In this document: piece by piece, positions 51,659 through 62,789 of the stretch
How positions within the stretch are numbered: the first letter of the stretch is position 1
Layout: every line of letters begins with the position of its first letter
Assembly: GCA_963812245.1 (NCBI GenBank)
Contig: CAWEUK010000002.1
Span: 682,001-746,000 of the forward strand
DNA length: 64,000 nucleotides
Origin: Salsipaludibacter sp963812245
Lineage (GTDB): Bacteria > Actinomycetota > Nitriliruptoria > Nitriliruptorales > Nitriliruptoraceae
Direction of reading: 5' to 3'
The notes under the pieces: generated by a model
Databases searched by the model: none
Seen by the model: the letters and a program-made list of their open reading frames with translations, nothing else
What the model was told of the DNA's origin: nothing
Translations under genes and position numbers: made by a program

Positions 51659-52654
51659 GTGGGGCTCCGATGCGATCGACCTGGGGCGATGTCGGCGCTG
51701 GTGGTGGTCGCGGTGATCGGTGCCGGCTGCGGTGGTGACGACCCGGAGCGGCGACCAGGCCACGGCAACGGCGGTGACCACGTCGGCGGCCGCCAGCGAG
51801 GTCGACACGTCGACGCCGGCACCCTCGGCCTCCCCGACCGTTGCGGTGGACGAACTCGATGGCCTCGAGTTCGCCATCGACGAGTCGTTCTGGCATTCCG
51901 GCTACGCGGTGACCTGGACTCGGGGCGCGTGGAGGCCGAGCGCGACACCTTCGACGAGGTGACCGGGCACGTGCTCACCCTCGCCGGCACCTTCGAGAAC
52001 CTCGGCGACGACACCTTCTGGTTCGGTCCCGACCTGGCGATCGTGCAGCCCGACGCCACCTACGACAACACGAACTTCGGCGACGTGCCGGAAGCCGCCG
52101 GCGGCCTCGCCGTGGCCGGGGAGCTCACCTTCTCGGTCGACGAGGACTTCGACCCCGACCAGGCCATGCTCGTCGTGGGCGGTGCCGACCAGGCCCGGGC
52201 CGAGGTGCCACTGCAGCCCGCGGCAGGCGACCTCGTCGACCTGCCCCCGACGCAGATCGACGTCACCGGAACCATGTCGGTGGTGCCGCTGGACGTGGAG
52301 GTCGTCGCCGCGGAGCGCCGCTGGGACATCCCCGTCGACCACGACCAGGCGCCGGAAGGCGAACAGGCGCTGACGCTGTACATCACCGTCACCAGCCGCA
52401 AGACCGGCAACTGGGGGCTGCCGGACGGGTCCTTCGTGCTGGTGACCCCGGATGGCACGTCGCTGCCGGTGGATGGTTCCGACACGGGCGGCTCACTGGC
52501 AGGCAGTGAAGCGGGGACCGACCACGAAGACCTGTACCTGCGGTTCCTGGTGCCCGAAGATGCGGCGGGTGAGTATACGCTGCGGATGGATCCGCCCGAC
52601 TACTGGTTCGACGACGAGCCGACAGAGGCGACGCTGGAGTTCACGCTGCAGTGA
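51659..52654 (+). CDS. Putative lipoprotein with Ig-like domain (frameshifted)
   Basis: A signal MSALVVVAVIGAGCGG reads in frame 2, then a Thr/Ala-rich linker (TATAVTTSAAASEVDTS) and DELDGLEFAIDESFWHSGYAVTW in frame 3, then RDTFDEVTGHVLTLAGTFENLGDD back in frame 2 to the stop. So shifts lie near 51745 and 51915. The C-terminal domain is beta-rich with repeated GxFENLGDDTFWFGPDLAI and DLYLRFLVPEDAAGEYTLRM, like telokinin/DUF4352-type extracellular folds. Start at 51659 (GTG) or a shifted ATG at 51671. Function unknown. Confidence 0.6.
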   Translation: MGLRCDRPGAMSALVVVAVIGAGCGGDDPERRPGHGNGGDHVGGRQRGRHVDAGTLGLPDRCGGRTRWPRVRHRRVVLAFRLRGDLDSGRVEAERDTFDEVTGHVLTLAGTFENLGDDTFWFGPDLAIVQPDATYDNTNFGDVPEAAGGLAVAGELTFSVDEDFDPDQAMLVVGGADQARAEVPLQPAAGDLVDLPPTQIDVTGTMSVVPLDVEVVAAERRWDIPVDHDQAPEGEQALTLYITVTSRKTGNWGLPDGSFVLVTPDGTSLPVDGSDTGGSLAGSEAGTDHEDLYLRFLVPEDAAGEYTLRMDPPDYWFDDEPTEATLEFTLQ

Positions 52655-52790
52655 GGCGGTGGCCGCGGGCTTCAGGCGGTCGGCGTCGACGTCATGGCCA
52701 GGGATGCGGCACGCCGTCGTCTGCACATCGCCTCCTCGGACGCCGGCGGGTACCCGGGTACGGTCACGCGGTCGGCTGACCGGAGACAAC

Positions 52791-54136
52791 GTGGCGCGCA
52801 CCACGCAGGCGCAGGGCTGGGCCCGGCTGTGGGGCACCGTGGCCGGAGACGTCGTCGCCGTGACCGTCCAGGACGTCCACAGGGCCGTCACGGATGCCGG
52901 GTTCCGGTGGGTCGGGCCCCTGGGCCGGCCCGTGCAACAGGTCCACGACGCGGTGACCGATCGCGTCCATGGCCTGGTCCAGGCAGGACTGCGAGGCATG
53001 GGGGAGATGGCGGCCGCAGTCGTTGATCGTGGGGAACCCGGGTCTGAACGGTTCGGCGTCGGCGCCGTGCGTGCCGGCGCCATCGCGGCAGGGGCGATCC
53101 ACGGCGACCTGCTGGCGGTCGCGCCCGAACTGGACCTGGATGTCACGCTCCGCGACGACGGCGGGATGGTCGTCGCACCCGACCCCGCAGGGCTGGCGGC
53201 CGCGCATCCCGACCCCAGTGGCCACGTGGTGGTGTTCGTGCACGGGCTGGTGGACACCGAGGCGGTCTGGCGGACCGGCAACGCACCCTCGCAGGCAGAT
53301 GCGACCGCTGACGGTGGTGGCTCCACGCGGGTGCAGTCGTTGCCCGAGCGGGCGCAGGCGGCCGGGGCGACGCCGCTGCTCGTTCGCTACGGCACTGGAC
53401 GGGCCGTGGGCCGCAACGGCGCAGACCTGGCGGATCTGTTGGAGGAGGTGGTCAACCACTGGCCGGTCCCCGTCGCGCGCCTGACGATGGTGACGCACTC
53501 GATGGGTGGGCTGGTGGCCAGGTCCGCGTGCCACGTTGCCGTCGAGCGAGGGCACGCGTGGACCAGGCCGCTGCACGACGTCGGCTACCTGGGGACTCCA
53601 CACCTGGGGGCATGGTTGGAGAAGGTCGCCAACGTCGTGAGTTGGTCGCTGCGCCACGCCTCGCCCCAGAGCGCACCGATCGGCACGCTGCTGGATGCGC
53701 GGTCGCGGGGGATCAAGGACCTGCGGTTCGGCGCACTCCTGGAGGATGGGGTCGGCGCCGATGCCATCGACGACTTGTTGTCCGGGCGCGGTGCCCAGGA
53801 TCGACCGTGGCTCGACCACGTGACCCACCACGTGGTGGTCGGGCGCCTCCGGGAGGACGGCCTCCATCCCCTCAACGTGCTGTTCGGTGACACCATGGTT
53901 CGGCAGCGATCGGCCACCGGCAGTGGACGATGGCGTCGCATCCCCGATGGCGGGAAGTCCGCGTGGCCGCGATCGCCACGCCACACAGTCGCCTCCCGAC
54001 CGACCCCCAGGTCGTCGACCTGGTCGGCGATGTGCTCGACGCGCCGACCAACCGCCCCTCACGAGTTGGCGCCCCTGGGCTCGGCCGCATGGGCTTCGAG
54101 GACGACGATGGCGTGATGGTTCGCAGCCTCGCCTGA
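52791..54136 (+). CDS. Alpha/beta hydrolase (lipase-like), C-terminal frameshift
   Basis: GTG at 52791 after CGGAGACAAC. N-terminal helices are followed by HVVVFVHGLVDTEAVW, the nucleophile elbow MVTHSMGGLVARS and a typical lipase strand YLGTPHLGAWLEKVAN; the His is probably in VTHHVVVG. The tail shifts frame from 3 to 2 near 53950 and ends MGFEDDDGVMVRSLA at 54136. PGAP-like esterases or cutinase-like enzymes of this type are common in actinobacteria; the substrate is unknown. Confidence 0.7.
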
Positions 54137-54224
54137 AACGGTGCGCCTCAGTGTTCACGGGATCGGGCGCCGTACACGGCAGCGGTAGCATCGCCCTCCA
54201 CGACGCCACGTCCGGAACACCTCC

Positions 54225-57200
54225 ATGAGTTCGTCCGCGCACCCGTCCGACTTCCATCGGCTGCCGCCGCAGATCGACCTTCCCGCCACCGAGCGGGGGG
54301 TCATCGAGCTGTGGGACCGCATCGACGCCTTCCAGGAGTCCATCGACCGGCGCCCGGCCGACAACGAGTACGTGTTCTACGACGGTCCGCCGTTCGCCAA
54401 CGGCACCCCCCACTACGGCCACCTGCTGGCGTCCACGACCAAGGACGTCGTCCCGCGCTACTGGACGATGCGCGGCCACCGCATCGAGCGCAAGTGGGGC
54501 TGGGACACGCACGGCCTGCCCGTGGAGATGAAGGTGCAGGAGGCGCTGGGGGTGGCGGGCCCGGCCGAGATCGCCGACTACGGCATCGCGCGCTTCAACG
54601 CTGCCTGCCGTGACCTGGTGACGTCCACCGCCGACGAGTGGGACTACATCGTGCGGCGGCTCGGCCGCTGGGTCGACATGGACGACGACTACCGGACGAT
54701 GGACACCGACTTCATGGAGTCGGTCTGGTGGGTGTTCCGACAACTGTGGGACAAGGGCCTGGTCTACCAGTCGGTCAAGGTGCTGCCCTACTCGTGGGGC
54801 GCGACCACGCCGCTGTCCAACTTCGAGGCCAACCTCGACTACCGCGACGTCGACGACCCGTCGATCATCGTGCGGATGCCCGTGCTCGTGGGCAACGACG
54901 TCGTGCCCGACGGGCGACGAGCTGCTGATCTGGACGACCACGCCGTGGACCCTGCCCGGCAACCTCGCCATCGGGGTCGGCGCGGACCTCACGTACGCCC
55001 GGGTGCGCAGCGAGGACGACGACGACGGTGGCGTGCGGCCACCAGTGGCTGGTGCAGGAACTGGTCGAGCACGTGCTGCCCGACGGCGAAGTCGTGGCCA
55101 CGGCCCCGGGTGCCGACCTGGTGGGCGTCCAGTACGAGCCGCCGTTCGACCACTTCGACGACGAACGCGACCGAGGCGCCTTCCGCGTGGTCGCGGCCCA
55201 GGAGGTCGAGACCGACGAGGGCACCGGGCTGGTGCACATGGCACCCGCCTACGGCGAGGTCGACTTCTTCACCCTCCAGGAGGCCGGCCTGGACGTCCTG
55301 ATCGACTACGTCGACGAGGACGGCGCTTCACCGAATTGGTCCCCGAGGTCGCCGGCATCAACATCAAGGAGGCCGACAGCACCCTGATTCGCCTGGTTCG
55401 CGAGCGCGGTCGGCTGGTGTCGTCGGGCACGATCAACCACTCGTACCCGTTCTGCTACCGCACCGGTACGCCGCTGATCTACAAGGCGGTGCCGACCTGG
55501 TTCGTCGAGGTGACGAAGTTGACCGACCGCCTGGTCGAGGCCAACCAGGACATCCACTGGGTGCCCGACGCGATCGGCGAGGGCCGCTTCGGCAACTGGC
55601 TCGAGGGTGCCCGCGACTGGGCGGTCAGCCGCAACCGATTCTGGGGTTCGTGCATCCCGATCTGGGAGTGCGACGCGTGCGGCCACCAGGCCTGCGTCGG
55701 GTCGATCGACGAACTCGAGGAGCTGTCCGGTCAGCGGCCCGACGACCTCCACAAGGACGTGCTCGACCCGATCACCTATCCCTGCGCCGAGTGCGACGGC
55801 GGCACCATGGTCCGCGTGCCCGAGGTGCTGGACTGCTGGTTCGAGTCGGGCGCGATGCCCTACGGCCAACTGCACTACCCCTTCGAGAACGTGGAGCGGT
55901 TCGAGGCCACCTTCCCGGCCGAGTTCATCTCGGAGTCGCTGGACCAGACCCGCGGCTGGTTCTACACGCTTGCACGTCCTGTCGACGGCGCTGTTCGACG
56001 AACCGTCGTTCCGCAACTGCGTCGTCTCGGGCATGATCCTGGCCGAGGACGGCCGCAAGATGTCCAAGTCCCTCAAGAACTACCCGGATCCGTCCTACCT
56101 GTTCGACGAGTACGGCGCCGACGCGCTGCGCGCCTACCTGATGGACTCGCCGTTGCTGCGCGCCGAGCCACTGCGGTTCTCCGAGGCGGGTGTCCGCCAC
56201 ATCGTGCGCACGGTGATCCTGCCACTGTGGAACGTCGTCAGCTTCTTCACCACCTATGCCGAGGCCGACGGGGTGACCCACGCCGACCTCGCCGACGCCC
56301 CCGCTCCGGCCGACCGTCCCGAGATCGACCGGTGGGTGCTGTCGGTGCTGCAGAGCCTCATCGCCGACGTCAACGCCGAGATGGAGGACTACAACCTCAA
56401 CAACGTCGTCACGCCGGTGCTGGGGTTCATCGACCATCTCACCAACTGGTACGTGCGTCGGTCGCGGCGGCGGTTCTGGCGCACGGGTGGCGACACGCCC
56501 GAGGGTCGCGCCGACTCGCTGGCCGCCTTCGCGACCCTCTACGAGGTGCTGGCCACGTTCACCAAGGTGCTCGCGCCCGTGCTGCCGTTCGTCACCGAGC
56601 ACATCCACCAGGAACTGGTGGTCGGCCTGGACGCTGCGGCACCCGCATCCATCCACTGGTCGGACTATCCACAGGCCGACGAGTCACGCATCGACGCCGA
56701 CCTCGAGACTGCGATGGCGACGACCCGCCAGGTCATCTCGATGGGTCGGCATCTGCGCACCACCAACGACCTGCGCGTGCGCCAGCCGCTGCATGCCCTG
56801 ACCGTCATCACCCGCGACGACGACGTGGCCGCAGCCGTGGATGCCCATCGCTCGTTGATCTCCCGGGAACTCAACGTTCGAGCGGTGTCGGTACGCGCCG
56901 ACGAGGGTGACCTCGTCACCCTGTCCGCCAAGCCCAACTTCAAGGTCCTGGGACCCCGGCTGGGCAAGGAGATGGGCCGGGTCGCGGGAGGTGTTGCCCA
57001 ACTGTCGCACGACCAACTCGCCGCCGTGGCCGAAGGTGGCACCGTCGAGGTGGCCGGCCACCAGTTGGCCTCAGCCGACCTCGACATCCGGCGCGAGCCG
57101 AACGAGGGCACGGTGGTCGAGTCGTTCGGTGGCCTGGCCGTCGCGCTGGACACCACGGTCGACGAGGAACTGGCGATCGAGGGGCTGGCCCGCGATCTCG

Positions 57201-57427
57201 TCAGCCAGGTGCAGCAGGTGCGGCGGGACCTCGACCTCGACGTCAGCGACCGGATCGTGCTGGGCTGGGCGAGCGAGGATCCCGACATCCGTGCAGCCTT
57301 CGCCGCCCACGGCGAGACCATCGCGGCCGAGGTGCTGGCGGTGACGGTGACTGCCGACGACCCCGGCGCAACGACGCAGTTGGACTGTGCCGGCCATGCG
57401 GTGGCGGTCGTCGTCACCAGCGCCTGA
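54225..57427 (+). CDS. ileS: Isoleucine-tRNA ligase, type 2 (four frameshifts)
   Basis: About 1,067 residues when joined; charges tRNA-Ile. The ATP motif is PPFANGTPHYGH, followed by STTKDVVPRYWTMRGHRIERKWGWDTHGLPVEMK, a fold typical of the eukaryote-like type 2 enzyme. KMSKSLKN is in the C-terminal third. Shifts: near 54912 (extra G), 55025, 55322 (one base lost) and 55972 (extra T; restores YTLHVLSTALF). The C-terminal anticodon-binding region is long, as in IleS2. Type 2 enzymes are generally mupirocin-insensitive. The FAD enzyme gene follows after 10 bp. Confidence 0.92.
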
Positions 57428-57437
57428 GGCCGAGAGC

Positions 57438-58827
57438 GTGGTGGACCTGGCGATCCTTGGTGCCGGTCCGGCCGGCATCGGCGCTGCCCAGCGGGCTGCC
57501 GCTGCCGGTCTGGACGTCGTGGTCATCGAACGCGAGGACGCGGTGGGTGGCGCCGCGCGCAGCATCACGGTCGCCGGCGTGCGCTGCGACCTGGGCAGCC
57601 ACCGCCTGCACCGGAGCGTCGATCCCGTCGCTGCTCGCCCTGCTGGACGAACTCCTGGGCACCGACCTGCAGCGTCGTCAGCGCCGCGGCCGCATCCGGC
57701 TGGCCGGTCGATGGGTGCCGTTCCCGCTGCAGCCACTGGCCACGCTGCGGCACCTGCCGCCCGGGTTCGCCGTGCGGGCAGCGGTGGATGCGCTCGTGCC
57801 GCGCACCCCGGCGGCCGACACCTTCGACGAGGTCGTGCGCGCCGGGCTGGGTCCCACCATGGCTGATCGGTTCTACGGGCCGTATGCCCGCAAGTTGTGG
57901 GGACTCTCGCCGACCGAGATCAGCGGCGAACAGGCGCGGCGCCGAATCGGGGCGTCGTCAGCCGGCGCGATCTGGGACGCCTGGTCGCGGGTCGGGATCC
58001 CGATGCTCGCGCCTTCCTGTATCCCCGTCGCGGGTTCGGCCAACTCTGGGAGGCACTGGCCGCCAGCGCGACCGCTGCCGGCGCCGACATTCGCCTGGGC
58101 ACCACGGCACCGTGTCGATGCGACCGACGGGGGAGTGGTGGTGACCACCGACCACGGCGAGCCCATCACGGCCGGCCATCCTGGTCCACGATCCCGCTGC
58201 CCGTGCTGGCGCGCCTGCACGGTGCACCGCCAGCGGTCACTGCGGCAGCCGCGAAGTTGCGAACGCGAGCGATGCTGCTCGTCTACCTGGTGGTGCCGAC
58301 GCCGCAGTGGACGCCCTTCGATGCCCATTACCTCCCGGAGGGGTGGACCCCGATCACGCGGATCTCGGAGCCCAAGAACTACCGGGACGGTCACCCGGGT
58401 CGCGACCCGCGGTGACCCGGGGGACCCGACCGACCGGACGGTGCTGTGCGCCGAGTTGCCCTGTGACGTGGGGGACGCCCACTGGAACGCCTCGGACGAT
58501 GACCTGGCAGGTCTGGTGAGAGCGGCCATCGACCGTGCCGGCCTCACCTGCCCTGACCCCGTGCAGGTGCACACGCATCGCGTGCCCAACGCCTACCCCG
58601 TCTACGACCTCGGCCACGAGGCCCACCTGGCCGTGGTGGACCAGTGGGCGACGTCGCTGCCCCGAATCCTCACCTTCGGCCGCCAGGGGCTGTTCGTGCA
58701 CGACAACTCCCACCACGCCCTGGCGATGGCATGGGCGGCAGCCGACGCGTTCCGGGACGGCCAGGTGGACGCCACGGCATGGGCGGCAGCCCGCCGGCAA
58801 TTTGCAGCCCATGTCGTGGAGGATTGA
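57438..58827 (+). CDS. FAD-dependent oxidoreductase (amine-oxidase/UDP-galactopyranose mutase-like), frameshifted
   Basis: GTG at 57438. The dinucleotide motif LAILGAGPAGIGAAQRAAAAGLDVVVIE opens the protein. SLLALLDELLGTDLQRRQRRGRIRLAGRWVPFPLQ and GPTMADRFYGPYARKLWGLSPTEISGEQARRRIG are like the large NAD(P)-binding amine-oxidase group that includes protoporphyrinogen oxidase and UDP-galactopyranose mutase. The middle is broken near 57615, 58010 and 58150-58400; the C-terminus recovers at GLFVHDNSHHALAMAWAAADAF. Position among envelope genes fits sugar-nucleotide chemistry; the exact reaction is open. Confidence 0.72.
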
Positions 58828-58941
58828 CGGACGGCGACGCCAGACGACGGGAGTCCAGCGCTGGCACCTCGACGCGGCGACCACGCACGAGTGCGACAGC
58901 CCGGGACCCGGGGCGTGCGCTGGTTCCGGAGTCGCCGCCCG

Positions 58942-60600
58942 TCAGCGACCGCGTCCGACCGTGGCAGTCCGTCCTCGATCCGGCCCATCGAGTTCGAGGT
59001 TGAGGCTGTGCCAGATGGCGGGCACGACGCGCTGCAGGTAGCGATCAAGGCGGACGAACGAGCGTCCGGCCGTGCGGAAGTGGTAGCTGATCGGCACCTC
59101 CTCGTAGCGCATGCCTCGCCGCAGCAGGTCGATCGTCAGCACCTGTGCATAGTTGAAGTCGTGCACGATCCGTGCCTGGCGGGCCGCATCGAGTGACAGG
59201 GCCCGGTAGCCGCTCTGGCCGTCGGTGACCGGCAGGCGGGTGACGAAGCGAACCACCAGGGTGAGCACCTGGTTGCCGAATCGGCGATGGGGGAGCATGT
59301 GCTCGATGTCGCCACTGAAACGTGATCCCACCACGTAGTCGGCACGGCCGGCGAGGATCGGTGCCACCAGCCGCGCCAACTCCTCGGGCGCGTACTCGCC
59401 ATCGGCGTCCAGGAAGACCGTGGCGGCGGCGCTGCGGGCAACACCCTGGGCCAGTCCCACTCGAACTGCCGCGCCCAGGCCCTGGTTGGCCGGGAGTGAC
59501 ACCACCTCGGCACCGGCGCGGGCGGCGAGCGCGACCGTGTCGTCGGTGCTGCCGTCGTCGATCACGAGGCAGCGCACCGGATGGCCGAGCACTGCCCGGG
59601 GCATCCGCCTGACGACGTCGCCCACGAGTTCCTGCTCGTCGTGGGCCGGCATGAAGACGACGATCGGAGCCGCCGGGTCAGCCTGCAGTGGCTGGGGCGG
59701 CGGGCCGGATCGGGCCGGAACACGCAGTCGTCCCAGCATGGACGGAGCAGGCCGCACCAGGCCGATCCCGCCGGCCACCAGTGCGTAGGCGGTCTTGAAG
59801 GCGTGGGAGCCCAGCGCGATGGCCAGGGCGGTGCCCGGTGCCACCCCCACCGCGACCAGTGCGGCGGTGGCCGCCGCCTCGTAGGTGCCGAAGCCTCCGG
59901 GTGCCACGGCGGCGACCTGGGCGGCGATGGTCACCGCCGTCACCAGGACGGCTTCGCGCACCGAGATCTGGATACCGGCCAGGGCCGCCACCTGGTGGAC
60001 GACCACGGCTTCGGTCAGCCACGAGGCAACTGTCATGGCTATGGCGAGGGCCCCGGGCAGTCGAATGCCGCCGTGGTCCCGGGCCAGCCTGGTGACCCAC
60101 CACACGGCGGCGCCACCGACCACGAGCGCGCCCACCACGACCAGCGGCCACCACCCGCCGAGCAGCTGCATGGCGACGCCCGGCGCGACCACCAGGCCGA
60201 TCCCGACCACGGCCACGACGTCGGCGGCGCGCAGCACCACCGTCGATGCCGTGGCGTCCTGCACGTCGACGTCGGTTCGGCGCACCACGCTGGTGACGCG
60301 CATCGCCTCGCCCAGTCGCAGGGGAAGGAGGTGGTTGGCGGCGGTCGCGACGTGGATGGCTGCCAACGACTGCCCGAACGGCAACTGGGGGAGGGTGCGC
60401 ACCCAGGCACCGGCACGCAGGACGAACGCGCCGAGGTACCCGACTGCCATGACGGCCACCGCTGTGGGATGTCGGAGGGCGCTGCGGACGGTCGTGGCGA
60501 TCACGTCGGTGTCGACGGTGGCCGACACCATGACGAGGGTGATGACGGCCACGCCAACCCCGGCCCACCACGCCAGGTCGCGTCGTCGAAGTCGGGTCAT
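58942..60600 (-). CDS. Fusion: LPG-synthase-type membrane domain and GT2 glycosyltransferase
   Basis: 552 residues. Residues 1-~290 form an eight-helix-like LPG_synthase_TM/UPF0104 domain (YLGAFVLRAGAWVRTLPQLPFGQSLAAIHVATAANHLLPLRLGEAMRV; VAAVAPGGFGTYEAAATAALVAVG). Residues ~315-545 are a GT2 transferase with DDGSTDD, DADGEY (DxD-type Mn site) and RDxxSGYRALS-like acceptor motifs (TDGQSGYRALSLD). This TM-first order is the reverse of AglD-type enzymes. It probably moves or glycosylates a polyprenyl-linked envelope sugar. It is divergent from the iron-box operon. Confidence 0.85.
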   Translation of the reverse strand: MTRLRRRDLAWWAGVGVAVITLVMVSATVDTDVIATTVRSALRHPTAVAVMAVGYLGAFVLRAGAWVRTLPQLPFGQSLAAIHVATAANHLLPLRLGEAMRVTSVVRRTDVDVQDATASTVVLRAADVVAVVGIGLVVAPGVAMQLLGGWWPLVVVGALVVGGAAVWWVTRLARDHGGIRLPGALAIAMTVASWLTEAVVVHQVAALAGIQISVREAVLVTAVTIAAQVAAVAPGGFGTYEAAATAALVAVGVAPGTALAIALGSHAFKTAYALVAGGIGLVRPAPSMLGRLRVPARSGPPPQPLQADPAAPIVVFMPAHDEQELVGDVVRRMPRAVLGHPVRCLVIDDGSTDDTVALAARAGAEVVSLPANQGLGAAVRVGLAQGVARSAAATVFLDADGEYAPEELARLVAPILAGRADYVVGSRFSGDIEHMLPHRRFGNQVLTLVVRFVTRLPVTDGQSGYRALSLDAARQARIVHDFNYAQVLTIDLLRRGMRYEEVPISYHFRTAGRSFVRLDRYLQRVVPAIWHSLNLELDGPDRGRTATVGRGR

Positions 60601-60664
60601 GCGCCATGCCTCCAGTGTGCGTGGGCGGCGTCCGATGGGGCTGGGCGGCTCGATCCAGAGCGCG

Positions 60665-60683
60665 TGCGGTTAGGCTAACCTAA
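60665..60683 (+). promoter_or_regulatory. DtxR/IdeR iron box
   Basis: The 14 bases TTAGGCTAACCTAA are exact and the 19-bp consensus (two overlapping TTAGG units) matches at about 17 of 19 positions. It sits in the divergent gap, upstream of the epimerase-fbpAB genes, with a TATGAG just after. It predicts iron-dependent repression. Confidence 0.85.
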
Positions 60684-60749
60684 GTATGAGTGGACTGCGT
60701 CTGCCGTCGTCCACGTCCCTCCTCCATCCACCCGTTGCGGAGCACCGTC

Positions 60750-61791
60750 TTGTCAGTCGTCGTCACCGGCGCGGCCGGGTTCATCGGTCGCCACGTCGTC
60801 ACAACGCTGGTGGCCCGTGGCCATGTCGTGATCGGGATCGATCGTCGCCCCTGGACGCCACAGGCGGGTGAACACCGCCTCGTTGCTGACCTCGCCAGCC
60901 CGGACGCGGGTGTGGATGCGGTCCTGGCACGTGCCGCCGGGGTGGTCCACCTGGCTGCGAGGCCGGGTGTGCGCGACCGTGCTCCTGACATCGACGTGTT
61001 GCGGCAGCGCGACAACGTCGAGGCCGCCGCCCGTGTCTTGGCGGTCACCCCTGCCGAAGTGCCGGTGGTCGTGACGTCATCGTCGTCGGTCTACGGCGGA
61101 GCGGGCGACCCTGCGCACCCCCGAGCATGCCACGAAGACGATGAACTGCGCCCGCGCGGCGGCTACGCGACCTCGAAGGTCGCGGTCGAACGGCTGTGCG
61201 CGCAGCGCCGCGACCGCGGGGGCCGGGTCAGCGTGGCGAGGCCGTTCACGGTCGCTGGAGCGGGCCAGCGGGACGACATGGCGATTGCCCTGTGGATCCG
61301 GGCGATGCGGTCCGGCGAACCGGTCCACATCCTGGGTGATGGCGCCCGCCGACGCGACATCACTGACGTTGGTGATGTCGCACGAGGGCTGGTGGGCCTG
61401 CTGTCGGTGCCCCAGGACGTGGTGGTCAACCTGGGAACGGGCACGAGCCATCGCCTGGACGACCTGGTCGCGACGATCGCGACGCACCTGGACGTCACAC
61501 CGCGCATCCAGGTGCACCCGACTGGTGCGCACGAAGTCGCGGCAACCTGCGCCGACGTCGCGCGATGCGGGCATGTGCTGGGCTTCGTCCCCCACACTGA
61601 CCTGGGCACGCTCGTGGCCCGCCAGGTCGCCGCGATGGACTGGCGAGGTCGAGAGGGTCCCGCCGCCGGCGTCCGAGTCACGGGTGCGCATCGCCAGGAG
61701 GTGGTCGGCGTCGTCCGGCGGGTGGTCCACCGTCGACGGTGGACCCGTGATCGGCGTCGATCGTCGTGTTGCCGCGACGGCGCGCCCATGA
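60750..61791 (+). CDS. NAD-dependent epimerase/dehydratase (one frameshift)
   Basis: TTG start at 60750 after GCGGAG. Extended SDR: VVVTGAAGFIGRHVVTTL, HLAARPGVRDRA, SSSSVYGG, YATSKVAVERLC with the Tyr/Lys pair, and RDITDVGDVARG. Around 61640 the frame changes from 3 to 1, and the C-terminus (SRVRIARRWSASSGGW...) ends at 61791, overlapping the fbpA ATG by four bases. The uncorrected frame would falsely fuse it with FbpA. It probably makes a nucleotide sugar; why it is in an iron-regulated operon is unclear (siderophore or envelope sugar). Confidence 0.82.
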
Positions 61792-62789
61792 GGCGCGCGC
61801 TCGCCCTGTTCGCCGTCGTGGCGCTGGCCGCGTCGTCACTCGTCGCCTGTGGCGGTGGCTCGGACGACGACGTCGTACGCGTGTACTCGGGTCGTCACTA
61901 CGACCTCGAGCCAGCCTTCGAGCAGTTCGCCGAGGAGACCGGCATCTCGGTCGAGTTCCTGTACGGCGGCGATGCCGAGTTGCGCGAGCGCATCCTGGCC
62001 GAGGGCACCGACACCATCGCCGACGTCTACCTCACCGTGGACGTGGGCAACCTCTACCTGGCCGCCGAGCAGGGCATCTTCCAGCCGCTGGACATCCCGG
62101 CCGTCGATGCCGCCGTCCCCGACAACCTGCGCCACCCGGACGACCTTTGGGTCGGGCTGGCCAGGCGGGCGCGCACGATCGTGTACGACCCCGAGTCGGT
62201 GGACCCCTCGGAACTGTCCACGTACGAGGATCTCGCCGATCCGCGCTGGGCGGGCCGACTGTGCCTGCGACGCTCCACCGACAGCTACACGCAGTCGCTG
62301 GTGGCCAGCCTGATCGCGGCTGACGGCATCGAGGCGACCCGCGACGTCGTCGATGGGTGGGTGGCCAACGCCGAGATCTACAACAACGACGTCGCCATCC
62401 TCGACAACATCGCCGAGGGGGACTGCGAGGTCGGCATCGTCAACCACTACTACCTGGCTCGCAAGTTGGCCGAGGATCCGGACTTCCCGGTGCAGCTCCT
62501 GTGGGCCAACCAGGACGATCGTGGGGTGCACGTCAACCTCTCGGGCGGTGGCGTCACCGCCAACGCACCCAACCCCGATGCCGGCCGTCGCCTGGTCGAA
62601 TGGCTGGCCACCGACGGGCAGAGCGCCTTCGTCGACGACAACTTCGAATATCCCGCCAACCCCGCCGTGGAACCCGCCGAGGTGCTGATCCAGTTCGGTG
62701 ACTTCTTGGCGGACCCCGTGAACGCCAACGAACTGGGTTCCCGCAATCGTGAGGCCGTGGAGTTGTTGGCGGAGTCGGGCTACCAGTGA
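61788..62789 (+). CDS. Fe(3+)-type ABC transporter substrate-binding lipoprotein
   Basis: 333 residues, intact. Lipoprotein signal MRRALALFAVVALAASSLVAC, then VVRVYSGRHYDLEPAFEQFAEETGISVEFLYGGDAELRERILAEG, DNIAEGDCEVGIVNHYY and VHVNLSGGGVTANAPN, the FbpA/FutA family. ATG overlaps the epimerase stop; GTGA overlap with fbpB. Expected to be induced by iron limitation through the box at 60665. Confidence 0.92.
   Translation: MRRALALFAVVALAASSLVACGGGSDDDVVRVYSGRHYDLEPAFEQFAEETGISVEFLYGGDAELRERILAEGTDTIADVYLTVDVGNLYLAAEQGIFQPLDIPAVDAAVPDNLRHPDDLWVGLARRARTIVYDPESVDPSELSTYEDLADPRWAGRLCLRRSTDSYTQSLVASLIAADGIEATRDVVDGWVANAEIYNNDVAILDNIAEGDCEVGIVNHYYLARKLAEDPDFPVQLLWANQDDRGVHVNLSGGGVTANAPNPDAGRRLVEWLATDGQSAFVDDNFEYPANPAVEPAEVLIQFGDFLADPVNANELGSRNREAVELLAESGYQ

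Noticed and set aside
60690..62789. A single long protein fusing an epimerase with an iron-binding protein
   Set aside because: The join lacks a linker or domain sense; frame 1 provides an epimerase ending at 61791 that overlaps the fbpA ATG by four bases, so one missing base near 61640 explains it.
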